64,000 bases of DNA from positions 80,894,919-80,958,918 of the forward strand of contig CM057464.1 in the NCBI GenBank assembly GCA_030035585.1, in the 5' to 3' direction. Below, piece by piece: positions 1 through 10,700 of the stretch; the first letter of the stretch is position 1, and every line of letters begins with the position of its first letter. The notes below the pieces were generated by a model. It searched no databases and was not told the origin of the DNA. It was given only the letters and a program-made list of their open reading frames with translations. The stretch comes from Dugong dugon. Taxonomy: Eukaryota > Chordata > Mammalia > Sirenia > Dugongidae. The position numbers and the translations under genes were made by a program.

Positions 1-455
1 AGAAAGTCCCTGACGGAGCAGGAGAAAGGTGGGGTGCAGAACTCAAATTCTAGTAAAAAGACGAGACTTAATGGTCTGACTGAAACTAGAGGAACCCCAG
101 AGAGCATGGCCCTGGAACCTCTGTCAACTCAGAACTAAAACCATTCCTGAGGCCAACTCTTCAGACAAAGATTAGACTGGACTATGGGACATAAAATAAT
201 ACTCATGAAGAGTGTGCTTCTTTGCTCAAGTAGATGCATGAGACTAAATGGGCGGCTCCTGTCCGGAGGCGAGATGAGAAATCAGAGAGGGTCAGGAGGT
301 GGTTGAATGGACATGGAACATTAGGGGTGGAAAGGAGTGTGCTGTCACAGTATAGGGAGAGTAATTAGGGCTACATAACAATATATGTGTAAATTTTTGT
401 ATAAGAGTCTAACTTAAATTGTAAACTTTCACTTAAACTACAATAAAAAAAAGAA
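1..455 (+). mobile_element. L1 3' UTR fragment, left edge cut by the window
   Basis: Closely similar to the 3' UTR of the full-length L1 at 44700-45130: the same order of blocks, including GGGGTGCAGAACTCAAATTC near the start, ACTGGACTATGGGACATAAA at 177-196, and the end ATAAATTTTTGTATA. It finishes in an A-rich tail near 445-460. It is the 3' end of an L1 whose body lies outside the window or was truncated. Confidence 0.85.
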
Positions 456-489
456 AATTATACAAATTGTTTCTGTGCCACTGGTTACA

Positions 490-1130
490 CTTTTTACAAT
501 GTATTAGCATTCTCATTATTTCCATTCTGTTGTTGTTTCCATTGATTTAGCTTCCTTTCCTCTCCTTGCAATCTCATCTTTGCTTTTGGGTAACTGTTGA
601 CTATTTGGTCTCAAGTAGTTAATTGTTTAAGGGAGTACATTACTTATGGGTGCTACTGTTTATTTTATAAGCCAACCTATTATTTGGCAGAAAGGTAACC
701 AGCAGAAATTACTTCAACTGGGTGACAGTCTCAGAGGTTCCTCTAGTCTCTATCGGTCCAGTAGGTATGTCCTTTTTTTAGGAATTTGAGTTTTGTTCTA
801 CATTTTTCTCCCGTTCTATCCAGGCCCTTCTATTGTGTCTCTGGTGAGAACAGTTGGTTCTGACCCCTAGATGGGGTTTGGGCACCATCTAGTTCTTCTG
901 GTCTCAGGTTTGAAGGATTTGTGGTTTGTGTAGGCAATTAGTCCCATGGGCTATTTTCTTCTTTGAGCCTTTAATTTCCTTCATTCTCTTTTGCTCCATA
1001 TGAGTAGAGACCAATAACTGTATCTTAAACGGGTACTCACAAGCTTTTAGGACCACAAATGCTACTCACCAAACTCAGATGTAAAACATTATCCTTGTGA
1101 ACTATGTTATGCTGGTTATTAGTCATACAA
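490..1130 (-). mobile_element. Old L1 3' UTR fragment, antisense
   Basis: The reverse complement matches L1 3' UTR blocks seen on the plus strand near 44460-44800: the segment around 735-755 mirrors the GAGGAACCCC block, 890-910 mirrors the CAGAAGAACTAGATGGTGCC block, and 1035-1110 mirrors the 'ggggtcttaaaa ... gtagaacat' block. It is more diverged than the neighbouring copy at 1-455 and lies tail to tail with it. Boundaries are approximate. Confidence 0.65.
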
Positions 1131-1179
1131 TTTTATTCAAATAGTATGAGTCTGGAATGACAATATTAACTTTTGGTAA

Positions 1180-1680
1180 TGCCTGGTTCTATGGCCTATG
1201 AGGCCTTACATGATATGGTTCCTGCCTGCTTCAGGATCACAATGCTCAGGTATCTTTTCTCTGGAAGATTCTTCCCCCATATCATCAAATAGTTATCTCC
1301 CTCATTGATTCTAGCCCTCCACTTACCTGGCACTTTCTCAGAGTTCTTCCTTATTAATCCATATAAAATAGTTTCTCAACCACCATTTCACTCTCTTCCT
1401 TTTATTCTGCTTTATTTTCCTTCACATCATGTGATAAAACCATGCATTATACTAGACCGACCCTTGCTTATTTTTTTAGTAGTATCCTCCAGTAAAATTT
1501 TACCCTGAAGTAAAATGAAGGCAGAGACTCTTTATATTCTTTTCATTTTGGCTACCCCATCCCCTGCAAAAAAACAAACAAAACAAACACAACCTAGAAC
1601 CATACCCGGCACCTAGTAGCCACAATAATTAACATTTATCTGTTGCATGAACAAATGATTAAATGAATAAAATTCTATTT
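1180..1680 (+). mobile_element. L2 (LINE2) 3' end remnant
   Basis: Shows the typical order of an L2 3' region: a pyrimidine-rich part with TCTTCC and CTGCTTTATTTTCCTTC motifs, GAAGGCAGAGACTC (1516-1529), then ACCCGGCACCTAGTAG (1605-1620) and a tail resembling the TGTTGCATGAACAAATGA-type L2 end near 1640-1660. Strongly diverged, as expected for a repeat predating placental mammals. A 67-residue open frame at 1305-1508 has no coding character. Confidence 0.6.
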
Positions 1681-1684
1681 TAAA

Positions 1685-3840
1685 TATGTATCAATCATTC
1701 TTTAAATAATTCAAGCATAAATGTTAAAATCAATGAATATCCTTCTCATTTTTAAATGCAGGACTATATTTACTTTTCTCCAGTTATGTGGAATCCTGAT
1801 TATTTACAATGTCTCAAAGATTTTATAACAAGAGAATTATTTATCATTCTCTTACTAATATGAATTCAATTTTTATAATTTGAAGTTCAGTAACGTAAGG
1901 AAAAGAGTTCTTCAAATCATCTTATCTTTCCTAGCATGAAATCTCATAAATAATCATTACCTGAGGCAAGAAGTCTTTCCTAGAACATTTTCAGTATGAC
2001 TTAGAAATAGACCCAGGATAGCAAACAATCACTTTTTGCAGTATTCTAAAATATCACTTGACAAACTACTAAATAAAATAACTTGATTTGTGTCCATATC
2101 TCCTGTTCTTCGAGCATCTTAGTTTTAGGTAGACACCCTTGATATCCCACACCTATTAAACAGACAGCCTTTAAAAGAATGTTAGATGGTAATCACTCCT
2201 CCAATCCACAAATAACAATCCATTAATCAACAAAATGTCCCTTCAGTCAGCCTTTTCCTTCACTTCTGCTACCAACCCAACCACTCAACTACTGCTGTGG
2301 GTATTCTCATTAAGAAACGTGTTTGCTCTCAAAAACAATGTCAGTACATAGCAGAGGTATTGGTGCATTATAACTTTAATTGTTATGAAGGACCTATATT
2401 CTCCAGTTATGTTAGGGAAATAGAGGCTGCTGGAACCTGATGTTACTGAAGGTATCTGTTTTTGGGCAACTGGATTTCCAAATAGAATGCTAGTTTCAAG
2501 CTATACTCATAAATTATTCCTTTAAAATTTGTATTTAGATATCTACAACTGCATTTTTTTAATGTATTTATGTGTGTTCAATACTTGGGAATGATTTTTA
2601 CTTGATTTTATTAATATTCTTATTATTTATTCTCAAAATTAGGACTTTTAGAGAAGTGATATTTTGATTACTATGTTATAAAATTACAATCTCTAGTATT
2701 ATATTAGAATATTTTGAAGTATTGATTAATCTGGTATTTCAAGAGTGAGGTTTTATTATTTATATATGTTATTTTATAGGAAAAAATAATGAAGAGATGC
2801 TTGGAAAATCTGGAATGGTATCTATACTATTTTCAAATTAAAAAAATATATATATGTATAGTGGTTGTTTAATTTGGAATAAATTTATTTTATATTGAAC
2901 CACTCTTATTAGCAGTGATGTTCCTAAGTAAAGCTAGCAAAATTTAATGTAAATGTTAACATCCAATAGAATATTTCAGATGTATTATTACAATTAACAC
3001 AAAATGGCTTCCTTCTATAGATCACCACATATGTAGATCTGATTGCAGAATAAAGTGTCTGCCTTGTGACTGGAAGTTAGACTTTAAAATAAAGTTGGAA
3101 AAGTTGAAAATAGTGTCTTGAGCATGTGTTTTATGTTATTTTCTTGTGTTTCAGCAAGATCAATCTCAATATAACTCTGTGAATGCTTGCAGCTGCGTAT
3201 TTTTGAAAGATCACATAAATGTGCATTTGAATGCATAATCATTCTTGCATATGCCAGTATTTTATTTGAAATCCCAACTGAGACAGGACTAGAACTTGAT
3301 CTTACATAGCATCAGATAGCAAATGATATTGGGTAGCTTATTCCTTTTAATGCACATATCTGGTTAACCAGGCTCTATAGATTCTACAGCAGAGAACTCC
3401 ATCCTTAGATAAATATTACTCTTAATTTTTACTTATAATTTTGTATTTCTAATTTCATGCAGTATGCAAGTAATCAAATATTTTTACATTAATATGTTAA
3501 ATTTTCTAACAAACTATTTTCTGAATATCAAAATGAAATAAAATTATATAAAATTAACTAAAAAGGCATTAAACTGGTTAGTCCTCATAAAATTTCTAGA
3601 AGTGGAGGAAGAAGCAAACTAAAAAAACAAACAAAAAAAGTTGATTCTATATGAGTAAATTTTAAGTAAGTTCCTATGTTTAATTGTAATTTAACCAATT
3701 AACTAAAGAATGGGAAACTTTATCTTGGTATACAATCATTTTAATTTCATAAACATTGTAAATGTCCTACAAGTTCTAGAGCTGAATGAGATAATAAAAT
3801 TTTAGTGTTAAGCGATGCTACAGATAGAAACAAAACAGTT
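1685..3840. other. AT-rich intronic DNA, no feature recognised
   Basis: No exon, recognisable repeat family or long open frame seen on either strand. Base composition is AT-rich, with scattered short A and T runs such as the TATATATATGTATA stretch near 2845. Old, unrecognisable transposon sequence is possible. Confidence 0.4.
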
Positions 3841-3861
3841 CATTAAAAATGACTTCTCATG

Positions 3862-3968
3862 GAGTTGACATGTCGTAGGGTTGTTAACATAAAACAATAT
3901 GTGTACTACTTTTTAATAAAAAACTATTTGTTCTGTAAATCTTCACCTGAAGTACAATTAAAAGAAAA
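3862..3968 (+). mobile_element. Solo 107-bp L1 3'-terminal module with 17-bp TSD
   Basis: Contains only the terminal block of the local L1 3' UTR (GTTGACATGTCGTAGGGTTG through AACTATTTGTTCTGTAAATC and an A-rich tail). It is bounded by the exact 17-bp direct repeat AAAAATGACTTCTCATG at 3845-3861 and 3969-3985. This is a severely 5'-truncated retrotransposition event and shows that the module can mark the extreme 3' end of an L1 RNA. Confidence 0.85.
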
Positions 3969-3985
3969 AAAAATGACTTCTCATG

Positions 3986-4847
3986 AAGATATCTGCACAA
4001 TTCAATCTTACATTCTAGGTACAAGGTCTGGTTAATACTTTATAACCCTAAACCTGGGAGATTTTCACTAATGACTTTAATAATGCTTGTTTATTACTGC
4101 CTCTTGGACCTATTTGTATAGTTAAATGAGTTGGTTTGGCTAATTTCTTAAACTATTGCATTGTTCCGTAAGTGTTATGCAATTTAGTTTATTCCCCTAA
4201 GTGTCATTTACAGTACAAACGTGCTTAGATTTAACACTATATCATTTGACGTTGATATTGTTCATATTTTCTCCTCTTAATACCAATATTTTGGTTTCTT
4301 TTGACATTCAAAATTTGAACTACTCAAGAAAATGTAGTCTGCTATATATCCCTTTTATCCCTTATAGAGTATCCTAAGCTTGTATTATTATGTGTATATT
4401 ATGTTGTGTATACTAAGCTGTGTATACTATCCTGTAACCTACAAGTGACGGGATATAGAATACTCAGTACAATGATAATTTAAATTTTTTTCTCAGAAAT
4501 AATGCATATAAACTGAATTTGAAAATTAAAATTATTTTGCTCTGAAAAACTGGGAAAGCATCATATAAATGTATAATTTTGCTCTAGTAATGTTGCTTTA
4601 GTATAAAAAAGCATACTCAGTATTGCATGCATTATATTTTTTATCCTAAATATTTTCCAATGCAATATCTAAACAGTATTATTTGTAATTTGAATAAAAT
4701 CTAGTAGACATGCTATATTATTTTTGTCACTCATAACTGTAAATATAACAGTTTTATAATTATAATACTTTATCTGTACAGGAACTACATATGGAATAAA
4801 CATTTTACACAAATATATATATTACTTTTATATATTGAATAATTCAC
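3986..4847. other. AT-rich intronic DNA, no feature recognised
   Basis: No exon or clear repeat seen. It contains repeated TGTGTATAC-type strings near 4390-4430 and many short A or T runs. Confidence 0.35.
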
Positions 4848-5530
4848 TTAGTCTTCTTGAGGCTGCCCTTTGAAATCTTCCATTCAGCTCTTTTACCTCA
4901 TCATTTCTTCCATTCACTTTAGCTACTCTATATTCAAGAGCAAGTTTCAAGTCTCTTCTTACACCCATTTTGGTCTTTTGTTTCTTTCCTGTGTTGTTAA
5001 TTACCTTTTGTTTTCTTCATGTATGATGTCCTTGATGCCATTCCACAAATCATCTGGTCTTTGGTTATCAGTGTTCAGTGTGTCAAATCTATTCTTGCGG
5101 TGGTCTCTAAATTCCTGTGGAGTATACTCAAGCTTGTACTTTGGCTCTCATGGAATTTTTTTATTTTTCTTCAGTTTCATCTTGAACGTGCATATGATCA
5201 ATTGATGGTCTGTCCTGCAGTCGGCCCCTGGCCTTGTTCTGACTGATGATATTGAGCTACTCCATGGACTCTTTCCACAGAGGTAGTCCATTTGATTCCT
5301 GTGTTTTCCATTCAGTGGGATCCACATGTATAGTCCTTGTTTATGTTTCTGAAAAAAAGCATTTCTGACGAATATGTCCTTGGTCTTGCAAAATTATATC
5401 ATGTGATTTCAGGCATAGTTTCTATCACCAAGGCCGTATTTTCCAATCACTGATCCTTCTTCCTTTATTCCAACTTTCAAATTCCAATCACTAGTAATTA
5501 TACATTATCTTATGGCATACATTATCATTT
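4848..5530 (-). mobile_element. RTE LINE fragment, endonuclease region, antisense
   Basis: Strongly similar to the antisense RTE segment at 63385-64000, sharing blocks such as GTCGGCCCCTGGC, TGATATTGAGCT and the 'aatcactagtaatta' block in the same order. Read on the minus strand it corresponds to the N-terminal apurinic-endonuclease part of the RTE ORF, now broken by frameshifts and stops. Plus-strand open frames at 4870-5246 are antisense shadows. Confidence 0.8.
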
Positions 5531-5994
5531 CAGTAAAGGAATATTGCCTTTATCCATAAAAGACAATAAAAAGTACCCAAGAGAAATGAGATAATCCATA
5601 TTTCACACTCATGCTAAATTTCCAAAGTAATATTCCTCATTATTAGGGGCTAAATTTATTTAGGAAATCAATATCACATTGCATAAGTATAATAACTAAT
5701 TACCTTACCTTGTTATTCATCTGCTATGTATAGATAAAAGACCTATAGACACACAATTGCATATTTTTAAATAAAAGTTTCAAATTATACCATAAGTGTT
5801 TTCAATCAAAAGTATCTATTTTGTTTAATAGACCTTTATAATTAATTTTTTTGTATTTGCCTTATTAATTTATATGGTTATTGCTATCTAGTGAACTCAA
5901 CCAGTCTTGGAGGAAAAACTCTTCAAATATATAGCATAAGTCATTTGTGAGGTTATTGTGAAGGCATTAGTGATATCATTGTGAAGGTAGCCTT
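5531..5994. other. AT-rich intronic DNA, no feature recognised
   Basis: No exon and no recognisable repeat. It ends at the 15-bp target-site duplication of the next L1 fragment. Confidence 0.35.
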
Positions 5995-6009
5995 AAAAAT
6001 TTTACTTAT

Positions 6010-6532
6010 AAGTACCGCATGCTAACTGATTGTGCACTGGGGTTGTTAACCATTGTCATAGGGCAATATGTGTACTAACTGTTTAATGAGAAACTATTTG
6101 TTTTGTAAACTTCATATAAAGTACAAAAAAAAAAAAAGAATTATGTATGTGAGATCAAATTGACAACAGAAACTCAAAAGGTTTGACAGGAAGCCTAGGG
6201 GACAGTGAGTTGAAGATAATGGTGATGGAATAATTTGGAAAAGGAGAGTCAGAATAGCAGCAAAGCTGGAAGAATGTAATCAATGTCACTGAATTGTACA
6301 TGTAGAAACTTGCAAAATGGTGTAACTTTGGCTATGTATATTTTCACCAAAAAAAATTGTCCTCAAGGTCGAGAAGGGAGAGTGTTGACACGTTGTGGGG
6401 TTGTTAACCAATGTCATAAAACAATATGTGTACTGAATGTTTAATGAGAAACTATTTGTTCTGTAAACCTTCATCTAAAGTACAATAAAAAAATTGAAAA
6501 AAATAAAATAAAGAACTCTTTTGCAACAGAAA
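6010..6532 (+). mobile_element. L1 3' fragment with duplicated terminal module and possible 3' transduction
   Basis: Two copies of the terminal L1 module (about 6036-6135 and 6385-6495) flank a spacer of roughly 240 bp beginning TATGTATGTGAGATCAAATT. The exact 15-bp duplication AAAAATTTTACTTAT occurs at 5995-6009 and 6533-6547. After the L1 tail there is a short non-L1 stretch (GAACTCTTTTGCAACAG, 6513-6529) followed by a second A-run, the signature of readthrough transcription and 3' transduction. The first about 25 bp (6010-6035) do not match the L1 copies here. Confidence 0.8.
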
Positions 6533-6547
6533 AAAAATTTTACTTAT

Positions 6548-7330
6548 GAATGCAAATATTTCCCTTGTGGTATTATAGTCAGTAGATTATCAACCATACA
6601 AAATAGTTTGCTATTTACTGTGCAAAAAATGTAAAGCAAACACAAATTATTTCAAATTGTAATTTCATTTCTTGTACAGATTAGAAATTTATCATATTTT
6701 AACTTAGACTATTGTTCTTTAGTGTTTTATTTTACATTTAATAATACTATCCACATGTTGGCAGTTTATTGTCTTATTTCTTGATTACAATTCTTTTTTT
6801 TTTTTTTTTAATTTCCTATGTGTTCAGTAAAAATCTTACAAATGTATTCTTCACATACAGAGCTGGAATTTTGTGATACAGATTCCACCTTTTACTGCTT
6901 TTAATAGTGACTGCATTTCCTCTACTGTATTAATATTTAACTGAATGTATTTCTTATTTCATTCAGATACCCATTTGTTTTTACCTTTCTCATAAATTTT
7001 TAAATAATGTACATTCTTTTTTTAAGGGAAGAAAATAATTGTGGTGACATGCCAGCTACTTAATTTATTCTGGGTATTATACAAAAATATACTTTTCTGC
7101 TTTATTACTAGATTTTCTACCTTTGTTTTATGTTACAGAATATTTTATGTTCCTCACATTGACTTTTTATATTAAATAAACCAATTGGTATGGGTAGAAT
7201 CATGGTAAATCTTAATATTTGCCTATAAATATTGTAGATTAATTGTATGTTTGTCTTCTTGCCATTTCCTTGGCCACTATAAAAATCTGCTTTCCAGACG
7301 TTAGCTTGATAGGGTGAATCCCACACATTT
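6548..7330. other. AT-rich intronic DNA, no feature recognised
   Basis: Contains a 15-base T-run near 6795 and AT-rich sequence. No repeat family or exon is recognised with confidence. Confidence 0.35.
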
Positions 7331-7431
7331 TGTACAATTTAATATAGCAACGTTCTACGAAGAGTGGAGAGACACATAGAGCCATTAATATTCCCATCAA
7401 AAAAATAATAAACACTGCACTTCCTGTGTGA

Positions 7432-7707
7432 TTGTGGACTCTGTTGGCCTCTGTGTTCATTCCAGGTTCATACTGTGGGCTGTGCCTTGCTGCCACCACG
7501 TATTTTATGAAGGATAAAGCCTTTCAGGTAATGGAAAATCCATATTATCAAAGAGAAAGCTATTCATATTTTATGCTTTTCATTCTGCTCATAATAGTTT
7601 CTGTGGAAATCCTGGCTTCTGCTCTTTTGTTTACAATAATATATTTTAACTGTCTTCAGTTACAACATAACAAAACTACTTTAATCTTCTTGAAGTTGAT
7701 AAAATAA
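7432..7707 (+). pseudogene. Possible decayed fragment of a multi-span membrane protein
   Basis: An open frame of 91 codons without an ATG start (begins at a TTG) shows two hydrophobic stretches: the first around residues 5-22 (LASVFIPGSYCGLCLAAT), the second around 46-71 (YFMLFILLIIVSVEILASAL and onward). They are separated by a polar loop with FMKDKAFQVMENPYYQRES. The architecture resembles the last two spans of a four-span protein such as the MS4A type. A stop codon lies just upstream and an AATAAAG follows at 7702-7708, so a processed pseudogene is conceivable. I do not recognise the parent, and T-rich DNA easily encodes hydrophobic residues by chance. Confidence 0.25.
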
Positions 7708-7751
7708 AGTTAGCAGGTGTCACTTAGACTCAAGACTATATAACATTTTGA

Positions 7752-10700
7752 GGGACTTCTGGCAAATGGCTCTCTAGGCAGAAGCACCACACTTTCCCTC
7801 CACAGCAAAGATCTGTAAAACTAAGCCAAACAGAGAAAACAGCAATCCTGAAACCCTAAAACATCAAATGAAGAGATAAAGAACTCAGCCAAGCACCAAA
7901 TGGACTGAGAAAACTGACAGAGCAGAGAATGTAGAGCAAGGAGAGGTTCATGCAGAGATCCCCTATCAGCTAACGCAGTGCAGATCCACCATCTTGGACT
8001 CCTATCAGAGACCAGCAAATAGGGGGTACGAGAAAGCAGCCTCACAGAGCTTCCAGCAGGAGACAGAACAACCAGTAATTTGCAATATATCCTTTCCCAT
8101 CCCCCATCCTTCTTTGCCCCAACTCAGCCTCCTCTGCTTCCCGAGGCCACAGTCTCTTGGCCGGGAAGCACTGGCTGCTTGGATTCCACCCGCCGGCACT
8201 GATCGACTCCCTGAGTGCCATTTGTTGGCTGCTGGTGTTGCTTTTTTCCACTTCTTTTGATTTCTTCCTTACTTCTCACCACCTCCCCCTCCTTTCGCTC
8301 AAATACTTTGCTCTGTGTGCCATCTTGCTTCTTCCTGGGGGGCTGTGGAGCTCCATTAGAGTGTGGAACTGCTTCCCAGTCTGGGCTGCCACACTGGTGG
8401 GATCCCGGGGCTTTTGTTTGTTTGTTTTGAACTGTTTGTTTTCTTTTCCTTTTCTTGAGTTGGGAGTCTGTTCTGGCCAGGCAGTGCTACGCAGCTTGGG
8501 ATCTACCCCCTCAGGTTGTGCAGACCGCAGAGGGATCCCTGAGAGCATTTCTTTTCTCTTTTTTTTTTGTGTGTGTTTTTTTTTTTTTGTTTGTTTGTTT
8601 TGGGGGGGATTTTCTTGTTCTTTTTTTTTTTTGATTTGTTTTGTTTTCTTTTTCCTCTTTTTCCCTTTTTGTCTTTCTTCATTACTCAGTTTCTCATCTC
8701 TCTATACCTTCCTTCTCTTCCTGTCACCTAAATAACTGGCACTTAATTCCTCCACGCCTTCTAGCCAGCAACAACTGGGAACAACTTCCCCAGACCTTGC
8801 ACTGCACCAGTGGGATCCCTGGGAGCTTTGCTGTTTTTATAATTTTTCTTTATTCATTCTTTTCTTTTTTTTCCTTCTTCTTCCCCCTTTTGTTTTTCTC
8901 CATTTCATAGTCTCTCATCTCTCCACTCCAATGGCAAGCTCCCCTAGCACTCTGTTTTTGATTTTTTGTATGTTTTTGTTCCTGTTCCTCTCTCCTCTCT
9001 CCCATACCCATCTTAGCTCCACACATCACAATTTCCCCCCTCCATCCTGGCCACCTGCACTGTGCGCTTAACATCACACCACCAAGCAGCAAAGGCACAG
9101 CCTACCGGAACCTGCCCTGCATGGATTACCAACCCGTCCTGGTGGCTGTAGTAAGTGCTGCAAACAACCTATCCCAGCAACTCCTTTTCAGCTAGACCTG
9201 CCCTGCTGTACCATATCTGAGCAACTGACCTGTCAATTGGAGAAGGAGGTAAAAAGTATAGCTCCCACAGGCAAGCAAAAAACAAAGAACACAAAGCCTG
9301 CCTGCTCAGACATAGCCAAATTTTTAAAAAAAGGATGAAACAAACAAATCTATAACAAATAAACAAGAAAAATAACTACTGAATGCCCCGAAGACAGCAG
9401 ACAATATCAAAACATTTGCAAAAACAGGACAGAATGGTTCCAATAGGCAACCAAAATAAAACACCAGATGACTTTCCAGTAGAAGAAAAGGCACTAGAAC
9501 TACCTGATAGGGAATTCAAATCTCTAATACTCAGAATTATCCAAGAGTTGAAGCAAAAAGCAGACAAAAATGAGGAAGAAATAGACAAATTCATGGAAAA
9601 GGCAGACAAAAAAATGGAAGAATTCAGGAAAATAATGCAAGAACAAAATGCCAAAATAAATTCACAACTAGAAATTATATAAAAACAACAATTAGAAATC
9701 CAAAAGCTAAACAAGATTTCAGAAATGGACAGCATCACAGAAGGCCTGAGGAGCAGATTTGAAACGGTGGAAGACAGGATCAGTGGAATTGAAGACAAAC
9801 ACTTGGATACAACTCGGTTTGAGGAAAAATCAGAAAAAAGAATGAAGAAAAATGAAGAGACCCTGAGAAATATGTGGGATACAATCAAAAGCAAAAATCT
9901 TCGAGTGATCAGAGTACCAGAACAAGGGGAGAAAACAGAAAACACAGAGAGGATCATTGAAGAATTGCTGACAGAAAACTTCCCCAATATCATGGAAGAT
10001 GAAAAGTTGACCAACCAAGAAGCTCCACAAACCCCATATAGGATAGACCCCAAAAGAAAATCACCAAGGCATATATCATAATCACACTCACTAAAACCAA
10101 AGACAAACAAAGAATCCTGAGAGCAGCTCAAGAAAAACAAAAAGTCACATACAGAGGAGAAAAAATAAGACTAAGCTCAGATTATTCAGCAGAAACCATG
10201 CAGGCAAGAAGGCAATGGGATAACATATATAAAACCTTGAAAGAAAAAGACTGCCAGCCAAGAATAATATATCCTGCAAACTCTCATTCAAATATGATGG
10301 TGAAATTAGGTCATTTCCAGATAAGCAGAAATTAAGGGACTATGTAAAAACCAAACCAAACTTACGAGACTTATTAAAGGAAGTCCTTCAATCTGAGAAC
10401 AAACAATATCAGACCACAGGCTGAATATAGGACACAGGATTGTACTAGCCAGATACCAACCTAGAAAATGAACTCTTGAGGACTATGCAGAACCAAAAGA
10501 ATTACATAAGGGAACAAGAGAGTTTAATTTGTAAATGACAACAGTATCATAACAATAAAAGAGGGAATAAACGGTGTATATATAGAACCTTCTAATAGAG
10601 AGGAAGTCAAGTGATACCAAGTAATAATAGACTGGTTGAAATCTAGGAAGATAAGGGTAAATTTCATAGTAACCACAAAGAAAGTTAACAAACCTAGTCA

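Noticed and set aside
4870-5246. Two overlapping plus-strand frames of 111 and 75 codons
   Set aside because: Antisense to an RTE endonuclease fragment.
8157-8735. 192-codon open frame on the plus strand
   Set aside because: It arises from T- and C-rich low-complexity sequence in the L1 5' UTR, giving long Phe runs.
9376-10140. 254-codon open frame on the minus strand
   Set aside because: It is the antisense shadow of L1 ORF1; the Ser/Phe/Leu-rich composition is the complement of a Lys/Glu-rich coiled coil.
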